Part shown: one piece after another, positions 21,291-32,763 of the stretch | How positions within the stretch are numbered: position 1 is the first letter of the stretch | Layout: every line of letters starts with the position of its first letter | Origin: Superficieibacter sp. 1612_C1 | Lineage (GTDB): Bacteria; Pseudomonadota; Gammaproteobacteria; Enterobacterales; Enterobacteriaceae | Direction: 5' to 3' | DNA: 64,000 nt | NCBI RefSeq assembly: GCF_015234305.1 | Contig: NZ_JADGMI010000006.1 | Span: 186,001 to 250,000 of the forward strand | Program-made: the position numbers and the translations under genes | The notes under the pieces: generated by a model | The model's database searches: none | What the model saw: the letters and a program-made list of their open reading frames with translations, nothing else | What the model was told of the DNA's origin: nothing

Positions 21291-22589
21291 TTATTGATGC
21301 TCAAACAACACCATTGATTCCAGATGCCCAGTGTGCGGGAACATATCCAGCATTGCCAGTCGCCGGATGTGGTACCCTCCTGCAAGCAGCGCCTCGCTGT
21401 CACGTGCCAGCGTCGCAGGATTGCAGGAAACATACACCACGCGGCGCGGCGCTAATTTTATAATATGCTGCATGACGCCGGGTGCGCCTGCGCGCGCCGG
21501 ATCGAGCAGTATTTTATCAAAACCGTGTTGTGCCCACGGCTGTTGTGTAACATCCTTTTCAAGATTTTCATGAAAAAACGTCACATTATGCAATTCATTT
21601 TGTGCGGCGTTTTGCTGACCTTTCGCCACCAGCGCCGCCACGCCTTCCACGCCAACGACGCTTGCCGCACGCTGCGCCAGCGGTAGCGTAAAGTTGCCCA
21701 TGCCGCAGAACAGATCCAACACGCGATCGGTGGGCTGAATGTCCAGCCAGTCCAGGGCGGTGGCCACCATCTGCTGATTAACGCCGTCGTTGACCTGAAT
21801 AAAGTCCCGCGGGCTAAACGTTAAGCGTAGCCCTTCTGATTGATACCACGGCTCTTTATCCGTTAACGGTTCCAGTATCTCGCTTTGTGGCGCAAGGTAC
21901 AGCGCAAGGTCCTGAGAATGCGAAAAGCGTTCCAGTTTTTCGACATCGGCAGCACTAAGTGGTGCGATATGGCGTAGCACCATCAGCGGGCCGTTATCGG
22001 CCAGCACCAGTTCGACATGGCCGAGGTGACGCGCCGACGTCAGGCTGGTCAGACACTCGCGCACCAAAGGAAGCAGTGCCTCAAGACGGGGCGTCAATAC
22101 GGGGCATTGCGTAATATCAACGATGTCGCTGGCGTTAGCTTTACGAAACCCCATTTGCAGGCGCTGCGTTTTCGGCTGCCAGTTCAGGCTAAGCCGCGCA
22201 CGCCGCCGGTATCCCCAAGGCGCGCCGGCAATGATCTCGTCGACCTCGCGTTTCATTAACCGGGCGAGCGCCGCGCGTTTGCTGCGCTGTTGCAGGTCAA
22301 CGCTCGCATGCTGTTGCTGGCAGCCGCCGCACACGCCGAAGTGCGGGCAGCGGGGCGTAACACGCTCGGTGCTCTCGTTCAGCCGCCGTTTTACCTGCGC
22401 GAGGGCATACTGTTTTTTATCGTCGGTAATAACGACTTCCGCGCTTTCCTGAGGCAGTAAGCCCGGAATAAATAAGGTTTTACCGTTGTGGCGCGCGACG
22501 CCCTGGCCGAAAGGGTCCAGGTCATTTACCGTCACAGTTATGATCTGACGCGTCGTCACGCGCCGTTTTGCAGAGTAGAATTGCGCCAT
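21291..22589 (-). CDS. rlmD: 23S rRNA (uracil-1939-C5)-methyltransferase
   Basis: RlmD (RumA) is a SAM-dependent RNA m5U methyltransferase acting on U1939 of 23S rRNA. The product has 432 residues, with an N-terminal TRAM domain ([20 protein letters not shown]), a 4Fe-4S cysteine cluster ([14 protein letters not shown]), the SAM fold ([16 protein letters not shown]) and the catalytic loop [12 protein letters not shown]. The start [10 protein letters not shown] matches the family; the upstream ATG at 22607 is rejected. It is divergent from barA with only 57 bp between the start codons. Confidence 0.97.
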   Translation of the reverse strand: MAQFYSAKRRVTTRQIITVTVNDLDPFGQGVARHNGKTLFIPGLLPQESAEVVITDDKKQYALAQVKRRLNESTERVTPRCPHFGVCGGCQQQHASVDLQQRSKRAALARLMKREVDEIIAGAPWGYRRRARLSLNWQPKTQRLQMGFRKANASDIVDITQCPVLTPRLEALLPLVRECLTSLTSARHLGHVELVLADNGPLMVLRHIAPLSAADVEKLERFSHSQDLALYLAPQSEILEPLTDKEPWYQSEGLRLTFSPRDFIQVNDGVNQQMVATALDWLDIQPTDRVLDLFCGMGNFTLPLAQRAASVVGVEGVAALVAKGQQNAAQNELHNVTFFHENLEKDVTQQPWAQHGFDKILLDPARAGAPGVMQHIIKLAPRRVVYVSCNPATLARDSEALLAGGYHIRRLAMLDMFPHTGHLESMVLFEHQ

Positions 22590-22646
22590 CGTAGAGATTT
22601 TTCTCAATCAAACATAATGACGCTAATTGTCCCATAACGGAACTCC

Positions 22647-25394
22647 ATGACCAACTACAGCCTGCGCGCTCGCATGATGATTTTGATCCTGGCCCCTACC
22701 GTCCTGATCGGTTTGCTGCTGAGTATCTTTTTTGTCGTGCATCGCTATAACGACTTGCAGCGTCAGCTTGAAGACGCCGGTGCCAGTATTATTGAGCCTC
22801 TGGCGGTCTCCAGCGAATACGGAATGAATCTGCAAAACCGCGAATCGATTGGCCAGCTTATTAGCGTGTTGCATCGTCGCCATTCGGAAATTGTACGGGC
22901 GATATCCGTTTATGATGAGCATAACCAGCTCTTTGTCACCTCGAATTCTCACCTCGACCCCGGGGTGCTGCGGCTGCCAAAAGGAGACGCCTTGCCGCGT
23001 AGCCTCAGCGTGCTGCGACAGGGTGACACGATGATCTTACGCACGCCGATCCTTTCTGAGAGCTACTCGCCTGACGAGTCCCCCATTTCGGACGCCAAAA
23101 CGGCGAATAATATGCTGGGCTATGTGGCGCTGGAACTGGATCTCAAATCAGTACGGCTACAGCAATATAAAGAGATTTTTATCTCCAGCATGATGATACT
23201 GTTTTGTATCGGCATCGCGCTGGTGTTTGGCTGGCGATTGATGCGCGACGTCACCAGCCCTATTCGCAATATGGTAAATACCGTGGACCGCATTCGCCGC
23301 GGCCAGCTGGACAGTCGCGTCGAAGGTTTTATGCTGGGCGAACTGGATATGCTGAAGAACGGCATTAACTCCATGGCGATGTCGCTGGCGGCCTACCATG
23401 AAGAGATGCAGCATAACGTCGATCAGGCGACGTCCGATCTGCGTGAAACGCTTGAGCAGATGGAGATCCAGAACGTTGAACTGGGCCTTGCCAAAAAACG
23501 CGCCCAGGAAGCGGCGCGCATTAAATCCGAGTTTTTGGCTAATATGTCGCACGAGCTGCGCACGCCGCTGAACGGCGTTATCGGCTTTACCCGCCTGACG
23601 CTGAAAACCGAACTGAATCCGACCCAGCGCGATCACCTCAACACCATTGAGCGTTCGGCAAATAACCTGCTGACGATCATTAATGACGTGCTCGACTTCT
23701 CCAAGCTGGAGGCCGGAAAGCTGCTGCTGGAAAGCATACCCTTCCCGCTGCGCAACCTGCTGGATGAGGTGGTGACGCTGCTGGCGCACTCGGCGCATGA
23801 TAAAGGGCTGGAGCTGACGTTAAGTATTAAAAATGACGTACCGGATAACGTCATCGGCGATCCGCTACGTCTGCAACAGGTGATCACCAACCTGCTGGGC
23901 AACGCCATTAAATTCACCGAGCACGGTAATATTGACGTCATTGTCGATAAGCGGGCGGTGAGTAACACCAACGTTCAGTTAGAGATCCAGATCCGCGATA
24001 CCGGCATAGGCATTCCGGAAGCCGATCAGTCGCGGCTGTTCCAGGCGTTTCGTCAGGCCGACGCCAGCATTTCGCGCCGTCACGGCGGCACCGGGCTGGG
24101 CCTGGCGATCACTCAGCGGCTGGTCAACGAGATGGGCGGCGATATCTCTTTTCACAGCCAGCCGAATCGCGGGTCGACCTTCTGGTTCCACGTTAGCCTG
24201 GATCTGAATCCTAATGTGATTTCTGAGCCCCCGGTAACGCACTATCTGGTTGGAAAACGCCTTGCCTATATTGAGGCCAACGCCACCGCCGCGCAGTCGA
24301 CGATGGATCTGCTGGCCTCTACGCCGCTGGAGGTGATCTACAGCCCAACGTTCGCCGCTCTGCCGGAGGATCACTACGATATCCTGTTGGCCGGGGTGCC
24401 GGTCTCTATTCGCGAATTGAGCATGCACCATGACAAGCTGATTCGCGCCCGTAAGATGACCGATTACCTGCTGCTGGCGCTGCCCTGCCATGCGCAGGTC
24501 AATGCCGAAGCGCTGAAGCAGGACGGCGCGGCGGCCTGCCTGCTGAAGCCCCTGACCTCGGTCCGCCTGCTCCCCGCCCTGATGGAGTATTGCCGTATTA
24601 ATCAGGTGCTGGTGCCTGCCGTCGAAGATAAAAAACTGGCGATGTCGGTGATGGCGGTGGATGATAATCCCGCCAACCTGAAGCTAATCGGCGCGCTGCT
24701 GGACGATCTGGTGCAGCACGTCGAGCTTTGCGACAGTGGTCAGCAGGCGGTCAATCGGGCAAAAGAGATGCCATTCGATGTGATCCTGATGGACATCCAG
24801 ATGCCGGAAATGGACGGCATACGCGCCTGCGAACTTATCCGCCAGCTGCCTCACCAGCAGCAAACCCCGGTCATCGCCGTCACCGCGCACGCGATGGCTG
24901 GTCAACGCGAAAAGCTATTAAGCGCCGGGATGAACGATTATCTGGCGAAGCCGATTGAAGAGAGCAAGCTGCATCAGTTGCTGCTGCGCTATAAGCCCGG
25001 TCCGCATATTGCCGTTAAGCCACCGGAGACGGTGGAGATACCCGTTAATCAGAACGTCACCCTGGACTGGCAGCTGGCGCTACGTCAGGCGGCGGGCAAA
25101 GCCGATCTCGCCCGTGAAATGCTACAGATGCTGGTGCAGTTCCTGGAGGAAGTTCGTCAGAACGTTAATCGCCAGCTCGCGGGCGAGGAGATGCATCTGG
25201 TGGATATTATCCATAAATTGCACGGCAGCTGCGGCTACAGCGGCGTTCCCTGCCTGAAAAACCTGTGCCAGCTGATTGAACAACAGTTGCGCAGCGGGAC
25301 ACCGGCTGCGGAGCTGGAGCCTGAACTGCTGGAGTTGCTGGATGAAATGGAGAACGTTACGCGGGAAGCGGAAAAGGTGCTCGCGTCAGGTTAA
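22647..25394 (+). CDS. barA: Hybrid sensor histidine kinase BarA
   Basis: BarA is the inner-membrane kinase that phosphorylates UvrY (SirA) and so switches on csrB and csrC, which antagonise CsrA. The product has 915 residues (E. coli 918). Transmembrane segments lie at about 10-31 and 178-197 with a periplasmic loop between, then HAMP, HisKA with phospho-acceptor H302 ([12 protein letters not shown]), the ATPase domain (GTGLGLAI), a receiver with D716 ([13 protein letters not shown]), and a C-terminal HPt domain with H859 ([10 protein letters not shown]). All phosphorelay residues are intact. csrB and its UvrY site are downstream in this window. Confidence 0.98.
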   Translation: MTNYSLRARMMILILAPTVLIGLLLSIFFVVHRYNDLQRQLEDAGASIIEPLAVSSEYGMNLQNRESIGQLISVLHRRHSEIVRAISVYDEHNQLFVTSNSHLDPGVLRLPKGDALPRSLSVLRQGDTMILRTPILSESYSPDESPISDAKTANNMLGYVALELDLKSVRLQQYKEIFISSMMILFCIGIALVFGWRLMRDVTSPIRNMVNTVDRIRRGQLDSRVEGFMLGELDMLKNGINSMAMSLAAYHEEMQHNVDQATSDLRETLEQMEIQNVELGLAKKRAQEAARIKSEFLANMSHELRTPLNGVIGFTRLTLKTELNPTQRDHLNTIERSANNLLTIINDVLDFSKLEAGKLLLESIPFPLRNLLDEVVTLLAHSAHDKGLELTLSIKNDVPDNVIGDPLRLQQVITNLLGNAIKFTEHGNIDVIVDKRAVSNTNVQLEIQIRDTGIGIPEADQSRLFQAFRQADASISRRHGGTGLGLAITQRLVNEMGGDISFHSQPNRGSTFWFHVSLDLNPNVISEPPVTHYLVGKRLAYIEANATAAQSTMDLLASTPLEVIYSPTFAALPEDHYDILLAGVPVSIRELSMHHDKLIRARKMTDYLLLALPCHAQVNAEALKQDGAAACLLKPLTSVRLLPALMEYCRINQVLVPAVEDKKLAMSVMAVDDNPANLKLIGALLDDLVQHVELCDSGQQAVNRAKEMPFDVILMDIQMPEMDGIRACELIRQLPHQQQTPVIAVTAHAMAGQREKLLSAGMNDYLAKPIEESKLHQLLLRYKPGPHIAVKPPETVEIPVNQNVTLDWQLALRQAAGKADLAREMLQMLVQFLEEVRQNVNRQLAGEEMHLVDIIHKLHGSCGYSGVPCLKNLCQLIEQQLRSGTPAAELEPELLELLDEMENVTREAEKVLASG

Positions 25395-25433
25395 CGCCAG
25401 CGATATAGGCCGGAGGATCCCGGCCCGTTGAAT

Positions 25434-26576
25434 TTATGCCAGGCTCTGCCCGGCTTTGAGCGTGGCGGCAATATTTCGCGCGCTCATCCGCACATTCTCC
25501 GCCGCGTTGTCCAGCGCCTCTTCCAGCGTGCAGATGGTATAAATAACGCTGAATACCGCATCCAGACCGTGTTCATGTACCACGCCAACATCGGCGGTAA
25601 GGCTACCGGCAATACCAATCACCGGTTTGTTGTAGCGTTTGGCAATGCGGGCGACGCCAACCGGCACTTTGCCATGAATAGTCTGGCTATCAATGCGCCC
25701 TTCACCGGTGATCACCAGATCGGCATCGGCGATCTGCTCATCCAGTTTCAGCGCGTCGGTAACAATTTCGATACCCTGACGCAGCTGTGCGCCGCAAAAC
25801 GCATACAGGCCCGCGCCCATACCGCCCGCCGCGCCACCGCCTGCCAGTTCAAGCACCTGAATATCCAGATCGCGGGCAATAAGCTGAGCATAGTGTTCCA
25901 GCCCGCTATCCAGCCGCGCGATCATCTCTTTTGTCGCCCCTTTCTGCGGACCAAACACCGCCGAGGCACCCTTTTCGCCGATCAGCGTATTGCTGACGTC
26001 GCAGGCGACCTCAATGTGACAGTCGGCCAGACGGCTGTCCAGCTCGCGAATATCAATGCGCGCCAGCGTCTCCAGCGCACCGCCGCCGGGCGCAATAGGG
26101 TTATTGTCCTGGTCGAGGAGTTTTGCACCCAGCGCCTGAACCATACCGGCCCCGCCATCATTGGTGGCGCTGCCGCCAATACCGATAATAATGTGCCGGA
26201 CGCCGTTATCCAGCGCATGACGGATCAGCTCGCCGGTTCCCCAGGAGGTCGTTTTTAGCGGATTACGCTGTGCGGGCGGAACCTGCTCAAGCCCGCTCGC
26301 CGCCGCCATTTCAATAAAAGCGCACTGCTCGTCGCCGGAAATGCCATAGAACGCATTAACCTGCTCTCCCAGCGGGCCGGTAACATCAACATGGATCAGC
26401 CGTCCCTGAGTGGCGGCAATCATGGCGTCAACGGTGCCTTCACCGCCGTCTGCAACCGGAAGTTTTACGTAATCGGCCTCAGGCCAGATTTCACGAAAAC
26501 CACGCTCAATGGCGGTTGCCACCTCAAGCGCGCTCAAACTTTCCTTATACGAGTCCGGTGCAATCACTATTTTCAT
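25434..26576 (-). CDS. garK: Glycerate 2-kinase, last gene of the glucarate operon
   Basis: The enzyme phosphorylates glycerate to 2-phosphoglycerate, the end of glucarate/galactarate breakdown, feeding enolase. The 380-residue product has family motifs: MKIVIAPDSYKESLSALEVA at the N-terminus, VADGGEGTVDAMIAAT, GIGGSATNDGGAGMVQALGA and TGEGRIDSQTIHGKVP. It belongs to the class covering E. coli GarK and GlxK; the symbol garK is given for the pathway and paralog identity is not certain. It follows gudD after a 79-bp gap with a hairpin. In E. coli K-12 the gud operon lacks this gene, so this is a more self-contained pathway. Confidence 0.9.
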   Translation of the reverse strand: MKIVIAPDSYKESLSALEVATAIERGFREIWPEADYVKLPVADGGEGTVDAMIAATQGRLIHVDVTGPLGEQVNAFYGISGDEQCAFIEMAAASGLEQVPPAQRNPLKTTSWGTGELIRHALDNGVRHIIIGIGGSATNDGGAGMVQALGAKLLDQDNNPIAPGGGALETLARIDIRELDSRLADCHIEVACDVSNTLIGEKGASAVFGPQKGATKEMIARLDSGLEHYAQLIARDLDIQVLELAGGGAAGGMGAGLYAFCGAQLRQGIEIVTDALKLDEQIADADLVITGEGRIDSQTIHGKVPVGVARIAKRYNKPVIGIAGSLTADVGVVHEHGLDAVFSVIYTICTLEEALDNAAENVRMSARNIAATLKAGQSLA

Positions 26577-26623
26577 AAAGCATCCTTTTGCATGTTGACG
26601 TTGTTACGCGTAAGCCGGGAGAA

Positions 26624-26647
26624 GGACCGGTATCATGGGACCGGTCC
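26624..26647 (-). other. Stem-loop between gudD and the glycerate kinase gene
   Basis: GGACCGGT (26624-26631) pairs with ACCGGTCC (26640-26647) over an 8-nt loop, within the only sizeable gap inside the gud operon. It could act as an RNA-processing or stability element that lowers downstream expression. No T tract follows. Confidence 0.4.
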
Positions 26648-26655
26648 CGCAGAGG

Positions 26656-27996
26656 TTAGCGTACCATGCACGGGCGCTTATTATCAAATGTCCAGTTGGG
26701 GATCAGATACTGCATCCCCATCGCGTCATCACGCGCGCCCAGACCGTGTTTTTGATACAGCTCGTTCGCCTTCATCACCTGATCCATATCGATCTCCACG
26801 CCGAGGCCCGGTTTCGTCGGCACCTGCACCATTCCGCCTTTGATCTGGAACGGTTCCTTCGTCAGCCGCTGGTTACCTTCCTGCCAGATCCAGTGGGTAT
26901 CGATGGCAGTGATTTTGCCCGGCGCAGCCGCAGCGACATGGGTAAACATCGCCAGCGAAATATCAAAGTGGTTATTGGAGTGCGAGCCCCACGTCAGGCC
27001 AAACTCATGGCACATCTGCGCCACGCGAACCGAGCCCTGCATGGTCCAGAAATGCGGGTCCGCCAGCGGGATGTCCACCGATTGCAGTGACAGCGTATGC
27101 CCCATCTGCCGCCAGTCGGTCGCGATCATGTTGGTTGCCGTCGGCAGGCCGGTAGCGCGACGGAATTCCGCCATCACTTCACGCCCGGAGAAGCCCTGCT
27201 CCGCGCCGCATGGATCTTCCGCGTAGGCCAGCGATCCCTTCAGGTATTTACCGATTTTAATCGCTTCATTGAGCGACCACGCACCGTTCGGATCGAGGGT
27301 GATACGCGCTTCGGGGAAACGTTTTGCCAGCGCCACGATGGACTCCGCCTCTTCGTCGCCCGCCAGCACCCCGCCTTTGAGTTTGAAATCGTTGAAGCCG
27401 TATTTTTCATACGCCGCTTCCGCCAGACGCACCACAGCCGCCGGCGTCATAGCCTCATCGTGACGCAGGCGATACCAGTCGCATTTTTCATCCGGCTGGC
27501 TCTGGTACGGCAGTGGCGTCGCTTTACGGTTACCAACAAAAAACAGGTAGCCCAGCATTTCAACTTCGTTACGCTGTTGGCCTTCGCCCAGCAGCGACGC
27601 GACGTTAACGCCCAGATGCTGACCCAGCAGATCCAGCAGCGCGGCTTCGATACCCGTGACCACGTGAATGGTGGTGCGCAGATCGAAGGTCTGCAACCCG
27701 CGGCCACCCGCATCGCGATCGGCGAAGTTATTGCGTACCGCCGTTAAAATATTTTTATATTCGCCCAGCGTTTTACCGGTGACCAGTTGAGCCGCGTCTT
27801 CCAAAGTCTGACGGATTTTTTCGCCGCCGGGAATTTCGCCCACCCCGGTGTGGCCCGAATTGTCTTTAATGATGACAATATTGCGGGTGAAGAAAGGGGC
27901 GTGCGCACCGCTCAGGTTCATCAGCATACTGTCGTGCCCGGCGACCGGGATAACCTGCATGGAAGTGACGACAGGGGTAGAAGTTTGCGAAGTCAT
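26656..27996 (-). CDS. gudD: D-glucarate dehydratase
   Basis: GudD dehydrates D-glucarate (and L-idarate) to 5-keto-4-deoxyglucarate. This enolase-superfamily protein has 446 residues, the E. coli length. The catalytic lysines are in DFKLKGG (about K205 and K207), metal ligands in [15 protein letters not shown] and ATNMIA, and the general base His near 339 in SHSNNHFD. It is preceded by the paralog gudX with a 17-bp gap. GarL/GarR functions for the following steps are not in the window. Confidence 0.97.
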   Translation of the reverse strand: MTSQTSTPVVTSMQVIPVAGHDSMLMNLSGAHAPFFTRNIVIIKDNSGHTGVGEIPGGEKIRQTLEDAAQLVTGKTLGEYKNILTAVRNNFADRDAGGRGLQTFDLRTTIHVVTGIEAALLDLLGQHLGVNVASLLGEGQQRNEVEMLGYLFFVGNRKATPLPYQSQPDEKCDWYRLRHDEAMTPAAVVRLAEAAYEKYGFNDFKLKGGVLAGDEEAESIVALAKRFPEARITLDPNGAWSLNEAIKIGKYLKGSLAYAEDPCGAEQGFSGREVMAEFRRATGLPTATNMIATDWRQMGHTLSLQSVDIPLADPHFWTMQGSVRVAQMCHEFGLTWGSHSNNHFDISLAMFTHVAAAAPGKITAIDTHWIWQEGNQRLTKEPFQIKGGMVQVPTKPGLGVEIDMDQVMKANELYQKHGLGARDDAMGMQYLIPNWTFDNKRPCMVR

Positions 27997-28013
27997 TGTT
28001 TCATCCTTTTTAA

Positions 28014-29354
28014 TCAGTGACGGCCGAAAACAGGACGTTTACGGTCAAATGTCCAGCCGGGGATCAGATACTGCATCGGGCCCGCATCATTGCGCGCGCC
28101 GCCAGGAAGCTTTTTATAAACTTCATGCGCTTTCTGTACCTGCTCCCAGTCCAGCTCCACGCCAAGCCCTGGCGCGTCCGGGACGGCAATTTTGCCGTCT
28201 TTTATTTCCAGCGGATTTTTGGTCAGGCGGCAATCTCCCTCCTGCCAAATCCAGTGGGTATCAATGGCGGTCGGCGTACCCGGCGCTGCCGCGCCAACGT
28301 GGGTAAACATCGCCAGTGAAATATCAAAATGGTTATTGGAGTGGCAACCCCAGGTTAGCCCCCAGTCATCGCACAGCTGCGCCACGCGCACCGCGCCGGA
28401 GAGCGTCCAGAAGTGCGGGTCGGCCAGCGGAATGTCGACGGCGTTGAGCATCACCGCGTGCCCCATTTCACGCCAGTTGGTCGCGATCATATTGGTGGCA
28501 ACGGGCAGGCCGGTGGCGCGGCGGAACTCAGCCATCACTTCGCGGCCGGAAAAGCCCTGCTCGGCACCGCACGGATCTTCGGCGTAGGTCAGCACATCGT
28601 TCAGTCCTTTACATAAGGCAATTGCTTCATCCAACAGCCATGCACCATTCGGATCGACGGTAATGCGCGCCTGCGGGAAGCGTTTTTTCAGCGCGCGAAC
28701 GGTATCAATTTCCTGCTCTCCCGGTAGCACGCCACCTTTGAGCTTAAAGTCTTTAAAACCGTAGCGATCCTGTGACGCCTCTGCCAGACGCACTACCGTC
28801 TCGCTGTTCAGCGCCTCCTGGTGGCGCAGGTGATACCACTCATGATTGCCCGGCGTACTTTCCAGGTAGGGCAGATCGGTTTTAGTCCGATCGCCAACGT
28901 AAAACAGATAACCGAGCACGGTTACCGCATCGCGCTGTTTCCCCGGCCCGAGCAGTTCGCATACCGGCACGTTGAGGGTTTTGCCCAGCAGGTCAAGCAG
29001 CGCCGCCTCAAGCGCGGCAACCGCATTCACCCGCAGTTCGAAGGTCCACGCGCCTTTACCAAAGGTATCGAAATCCGCCGCCTGGTTGCCTTTGTGGACG
29101 CGCTGTACCACCTGGTTCAGACGCGCCACTTCCTGACCCACCACCATTGGAATGGCATCGGTCAGCGTTTTCAGGATCACCTCACCGCCGGGCGCTTCGC
29201 CTACGCCGGTGTTCCCGGCGTTATCCGTCAGCATCACGATATTACGGGTGAAGTACGCATTATGCGCGCCGCCAATGTTCAGCAGCATACTGTCATGACC
29301 GGCCACCGGAATGACCTTCATATCCGTTACAACAGGACTTGATTGCGTTGTCAT
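28014..29354 (-). CDS. gudX: Glucarate dehydratase-related protein
   Basis: GudX (YgcY) is a paralog of GudD whose E. coli form is reported to have weak or side activity. The 446-residue product here keeps each motif I can compare with the neighbouring gud[38 protein letters not shown] and CHSNNHFD. The only visible change in the last motif is Ser to Cys before the His. It is the second gene of gudP-gudX-gudD, 2 bp after gudP. It may widen substrate range or form hetero-oligomers with GudD; this is inference. Confidence 0.95.
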   Translation of the reverse strand: MTTQSSPVVTDMKVIPVAGHDSMLLNIGGAHNAYFTRNIVMLTDNAGNTGVGEAPGGEVILKTLTDAIPMVVGQEVARLNQVVQRVHKGNQAADFDTFGKGAWTFELRVNAVAALEAALLDLLGKTLNVPVCELLGPGKQRDAVTVLGYLFYVGDRTKTDLPYLESTPGNHEWYHLRHQEALNSETVVRLAEASQDRYGFKDFKLKGGVLPGEQEIDTVRALKKRFPQARITVDPNGAWLLDEAIALCKGLNDVLTYAEDPCGAEQGFSGREVMAEFRRATGLPVATNMIATNWREMGHAVMLNAVDIPLADPHFWTLSGAVRVAQLCDDWGLTWGCHSNNHFDISLAMFTHVGAAAPGTPTAIDTHWIWQEGDCRLTKNPLEIKDGKIAVPDAPGLGVELDWEQVQKAHEVYKKLPGGARNDAGPMQYLIPGWTFDRKRPVFGRH

Positions 29355-29356
29355 GG

Positions 29357-30709
29357 TTACCTCTCCACTACGGGTTTCAGTTCGACACGTTTGATATCGC
29401 CGACCAGTACCAGATAGCTGAGTACCGCCACCAGCGCGTGAATACCGACGTAAATCAGCGCGCCGTTAAAGGAGCCGGTTGTGCCGACGATGTAACCGAT
29501 AGCGATAGGCGTCACAATACCGGAGATGTTGCCGAACATATTGAACAGACCGCCGGAAAGACCGCTGATCTCCTTCGGCGCGGTATCCGCCATGACTGCC
29601 CAGCCCAGCGCACCGATACCTTTACCGAAGAACGCCATCGCCATAAAGCCGATAATCATCCATTCGGTTTCGACGTAGTTACAGAACACCATCACCATCG
29701 ATAACAACATACCGAGCACGATAGGCGTTTTACGGGCAATATTCAGCGAGCCGGTACGACGCATCAGCCAGTCGGAAATAATCCCGCCCAGCACGCCGCC
29801 AACAAAACCGCAGATCGCCGGAATCGAGGCGACAAATCCCGCTTTCAGAATTGACATCCCGCGCGCCTGCACCAGATAGACCGGGAACCAGGTGATAAAG
29901 AAGTAGGTTAAGGCGTTAATACAATATTGACCAAGGTAGATGCCGATCATCATGCGTGACCCGACCAATTGTTTGATCTGCGCCATCTTGACGCTCATCG
30001 GCACTTTTTGTTTGGTACTCTTCTGATCCATATTGATCAGCGCGCCGCCTTCAGCAATATACTCCAGCTCTTTCTTGTTCACGCCCGGATGCTGATTTGG
30101 CTCATAAATCACTTTCAGCCAGATAAAGCTGATGATGATGCCCAGTCCGCCCATAAAGAAGAAGACGTGCGACCAGCCCACTTCATGCGTTAACCAGCCC
30201 ATGATCGGGGCGAAGATGACGGTGGCAAAATACTGCGCGGAGTTAAAAATGGCGACCGCCGTTCCCCTCTCCTGCGCCGGGAACCAGGCCGCCACGATGC
30301 GACTGTTGCCGGGGAAGGATGGCGACTCTGCCAGGCCAACCAGGAAGCGCAGGGTGAACAGCGCGACGATAATGCCGAAGCCGCTGAAGATATCGACGAA
30401 ACCCTGTAGCAGGGTAAACATCGACCAGATAAAGATGGACCAGAAATAAACGCGTTTTGAGCCAAAACGGTCGAGCAGCCAGCCGCCCGGTATTTGACCA
30501 ATAACATATGCCCAGGAAAAGGCGGAGAAGACGTATCCCATGCCTACCGGATCGAGCCCGATATCTTTCGCCATCTCGGAGCCAGCGATAGAGAGCGTGG
30601 CGCGGTCGCCGTAGTTAAACGAGGTGACGATAAACAGCATCACCACTATCCAGTAACGAGCGTTAGTCCGCTTTTCAGCGGCGCTCGCCGTATTGCTTAA
30701 TGAACTCAT
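29357..30709 (-). CDS. gudP: D-glucarate/galactarate transporter (MFS)
   Basis: This is an inner-membrane major facilitator permease of the anion:cation symporter type that brings glucarate into the cell. The 450-residue product has about 12 hydrophobic segments and the family sequence [13 protein letters not shown] near residue 31, then [18 protein letters not shown]. It is first in the operon gudP-gudX-gudD-garK. The family is normally activated by CdaR, but I did not find a defined site in the 350-bp upstream region. Confidence 0.96.
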   Translation of the reverse strand: MSSLSNTASAAEKRTNARYWIVVMLFIVTSFNYGDRATLSIAGSEMAKDIGLDPVGMGYVFSAFSWAYVIGQIPGGWLLDRFGSKRVYFWSIFIWSMFTLLQGFVDIFSGFGIIVALFTLRFLVGLAESPSFPGNSRIVAAWFPAQERGTAVAIFNSAQYFATVIFAPIMGWLTHEVGWSHVFFFMGGLGIIISFIWLKVIYEPNQHPGVNKKELEYIAEGGALINMDQKSTKQKVPMSVKMAQIKQLVGSRMMIGIYLGQYCINALTYFFITWFPVYLVQARGMSILKAGFVASIPAICGFVGGVLGGIISDWLMRRTGSLNIARKTPIVLGMLLSMVMVFCNYVETEWMIIGFMAMAFFGKGIGALGWAVMADTAPKEISGLSGGLFNMFGNISGIVTPIAIGYIVGTTGSFNGALIYVGIHALVAVLSYLVLVGDIKRVELKPVVER

Positions 30710-31057
30710 TGTTGTACTCCTGAATCATAGCCTGTAGCTACGCTCATTCTGAACAGCACAACCGTAGGGTAATCAGAATGACGTATTAGCGTTTTCGCAG
30801 TTTTTTCACTAAGGGTCGTAATCGCCCGTTTTACTGCTCTTTTTTGACTAGCCAGAAAAGTGTATGACGAGAGCGGTGGGGTCTCACCGTGCATGCGCAC
30901 AGCATTCATCAGGGCTCAAACGGGGATTTATGGCTTTAGCACAACGCAGTGGGCGGTACTTCACGGAAATGAAAATCAAACGCGTATTAACGCCGGGTGA
31001 GGAAATGGGGGTTGCAGGAGTGTGAAATAGCTCGCTTGACGTGGGGTAACTGCCCGT
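30710..31057. other. Long upstream region of gudP with a possible 31-codon ORF
   Basis: This is a gene-free stretch between gudP and yqcA. It should carry the gudP promoter and regulator sites. On the plus strand a 31-codon reading frame runs 30930-31025 (ATG to TGA), with GGGGA a few bases before the ATG; its product would begin MALAQRSGRYFTEMKIKRV. I do not recognise it and treat it as a weak candidate. GTGCATGCGCAC near 30889 is a palindrome-like sequence of unknown meaning. Confidence 0.3.
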
Positions 31058-31083
31058 AAAAACCCTTTATTGCAAAGGGTTTT
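31058..31083 (-). terminator. Rho-independent terminator of the yqcC-truC-yqcA operon
   Basis: The perfect 10-bp stem AAAACCCTTT/AAAGGGTTTT with a 5-nt loop is followed by another T on the minus strand. It lies about 50 bp past the yqcA stop codon. Confidence 0.75.
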
Positions 31084-31132
31084 ACTGGCATTTGCATGAA
31101 GCTAACTCGATTTAGTCTGGCTATAAACGCTT

Positions 31133-31582
31133 CTATTTTAGCAACGCGCCCCACTGTTCCACCCAGGGGCCAGACACCGTTTCAGGTTCGGGATCTTCGC
31201 TGGCATCAATCATCAGCACCTCGCCGATACGCTGAGCGCCCTGCTCCTGAAGCAGCTGGTCGAACTTTTTACCGCCGCCGCAGAAGTGCGAATAGGTGCT
31301 GTCACCCAGCGCGATAATGCCATAGCGCAGGTTCGGCTGATGGCCGAGTTTATCGTGGATCCCCTGATACAGCGGCACAATGCTGTCCGGCAGGTCGCCC
31401 TGTCCGGTGGTGGAAGTCACCACTAACGCGTAGCCTTGCTGATAAGGCTGCCAGTCCGCCAGCTGTGGATCTTCAAACACCCGGGCGTGGTGCCCCTGCT
31501 CATTAAGGGTAACCTCAGCCTCTTCCGCCACCAGTAGCGCGTTACCGTACATGGTGCCGACAAAAATCCCAATCTCCGCCAT
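31133..31582 (-). CDS. yqcA: Flavodoxin-like protein YqcA
   Basis: This is a short-chain flavodoxin of 149 residues, the usual size. The FMN phosphate loop region is [13 protein letters not shown] near residues 9-21, and further flavin contacts are in [12 protein letters not shown] and [14 protein letters not shown]. It is a cytoplasmic electron carrier; the physiological partner is not established. It is last in the yqcC-truC-yqcA operon, 15 bp after truC. Confidence 0.94.
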   Translation of the reverse strand: MAEIGIFVGTMYGNALLVAEEAEVTLNEQGHHARVFEDPQLADWQPYQQGYALVVTSTTGQGDLPDSIVPLYQGIHDKLGHQPNLRYGIIALGDSTYSHFCGGGKKFDQLLQEQGAQRIGEVLMIDASEDPEPETVSGPWVEQWGALLK

Positions 31583-31597
31583 TTGTTAACTCCCTGA

Positions 31598-32377
31598 TTA
31601 TGCGTCTGCACTATCCTGGTAGGTATCTGGCGGAAACTCAACCCTTTCATTATCGGGGAGAAGCGTGCGCCAGCCGAAATGGGTAAGCGCGTCCATCCAC
31701 ACCGGGTCCAGCCCGGCGCGCAGGATCAGCGGCTCGCCGGTAAAGGGATGCGTCAGCGTGAGTTGACTGGCGTGCAGCATCAGACGCTGACAGCCAAAAT
31801 GGGCCGCCGCGCTGCGGTTCTGCCGCAAGTCGCCGTGTTTACTGTCGCCGATGATCGGGTGGCGCAGATGGGCAAGATGGCGACGCAACTGATGCTTACG
31901 CCCGGTTTTCGGTTCCAGTTCGACCAGCGAATAGCGGGTCGTCGGGTAGCGCCCGGTGGCAACGGGCATTTCAACGGTTGCCAGCCCGCGATAGCGCGTT
32001 ACCGCAGGCTGCGGCTCCCGATCCTCACGAGCGAATTTATCGGCGATTTTATCCAGCTCTTCGACCAGCGGATAATCCAGCACCGCGTCATCCGTCAGCC
32101 ATCCGCGCACGATGGCATGGTAGCGTTTCTGGATTTGGTGCTGCTCAAACTGCTGAGCCAGCCGTCGTCCGGCCTCGCTTGACAGCCCCATCAGCAGCAC
32201 GCCGGAGGTGGGCCGATCCAGACGATGTGCGGTAAAAACATGCTGCCCAATCTGATCGCGCACCGTCTGCATCACCACGACTTTTTCATCGCGATCCAGC
32301 CAGCTGCGATGTACCAGCCAGCCGGCGGGTTTGTTGACCGCCACCAGCCACTCGTCCTGCCAGAGGATCTCCAGCAT
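31598..32377 (-). CDS. truC: tRNA pseudouridine(65) synthase
   Basis: TruC makes pseudouridine 65 in the T arm of several tRNAs. It is an RluA/RsuA-class enzyme of 259 residues with the catalytic Asp at D54 in HRLDRPTSG and the conserved LEPKTGRKHQLRRHL later. Its ATG overlaps the end of yqcC, so translation is coupled. Confidence 0.96.
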   Translation of the reverse strand: MLEILWQDEWLVAVNKPAGWLVHRSWLDRDEKVVVMQTVRDQIGQHVFTAHRLDRPTSGVLLMGLSSEAGRRLAQQFEQHQIQKRYHAIVRGWLTDDAVLDYPLVEELDKIADKFAREDREPQPAVTRYRGLATVEMPVATGRYPTTRYSLVELEPKTGRKHQLRRHLAHLRHPIIGDSKHGDLRQNRSAAAHFGCQRLMLHASQLTLTHPFTGEPLILRAGLDPVWMDALTHFGWRTLLPDNERVEFPPDTYQDSADA

Positions 32378-32706
32378 CAGGCGTTATCGTCCATAAAAAA
32401 GGCATCCAGTTGCTGAAGTTCGAATACCACTTCATCACGCAGCGGATGGCTGGCGTCGAGGGCAATCTCATAATAGGGCGCAACGGCAAAACTTTGCGGC
32501 AGCGGCTGGCCGCTTTCCAGCAGCGCGTGCATCCGCGGAATAAGCACCCACTGTAGCCATTCAAGCGGCTCCAGCGTATCCATACAGAACGGTTGAGTGC
32601 TTTCAAACGCGCTGGCGTCCGGCACGCTGGTCTGCCAGTAGTCGTGTTTACGCAGCAGCGCTTCGATGATATGCAACTGCTCACGCACGCTATCGTGGAG
32701 TGTCAT
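32377..32706 (-). CDS. yqcC: YqcC family protein (DUF446)
   Basis: This 109-residue protein equals the E. coli YqcC length. It starts MTLHDSVREQLHIIEALLRKH; the upstream ATG at 32748 is rejected because the leader is not family-like. It contains FCMDTLEPLEWLQWVLIPRM, typical of the DUF446 domain. Function is unknown. It is first in the yqcC-truC-yqcA operon and downstream of csrB in the same orientation, separated by the csrB terminator. Confidence 0.93.
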   Translation of the reverse strand: MTLHDSVREQLHIIEALLRKHDYWQTSVPDASAFESTQPFCMDTLEPLEWLQWVLIPRMHALLESGQPLPQSFAVAPYYEIALDASHPLRDEVVFELQQLDAFFMDDNA

Positions 32707-32763
32707 GGAAACCTCACAGGCTCTAAAATCTGGCGCGAAGAATAGCATTAGTTACGCAGAAAC

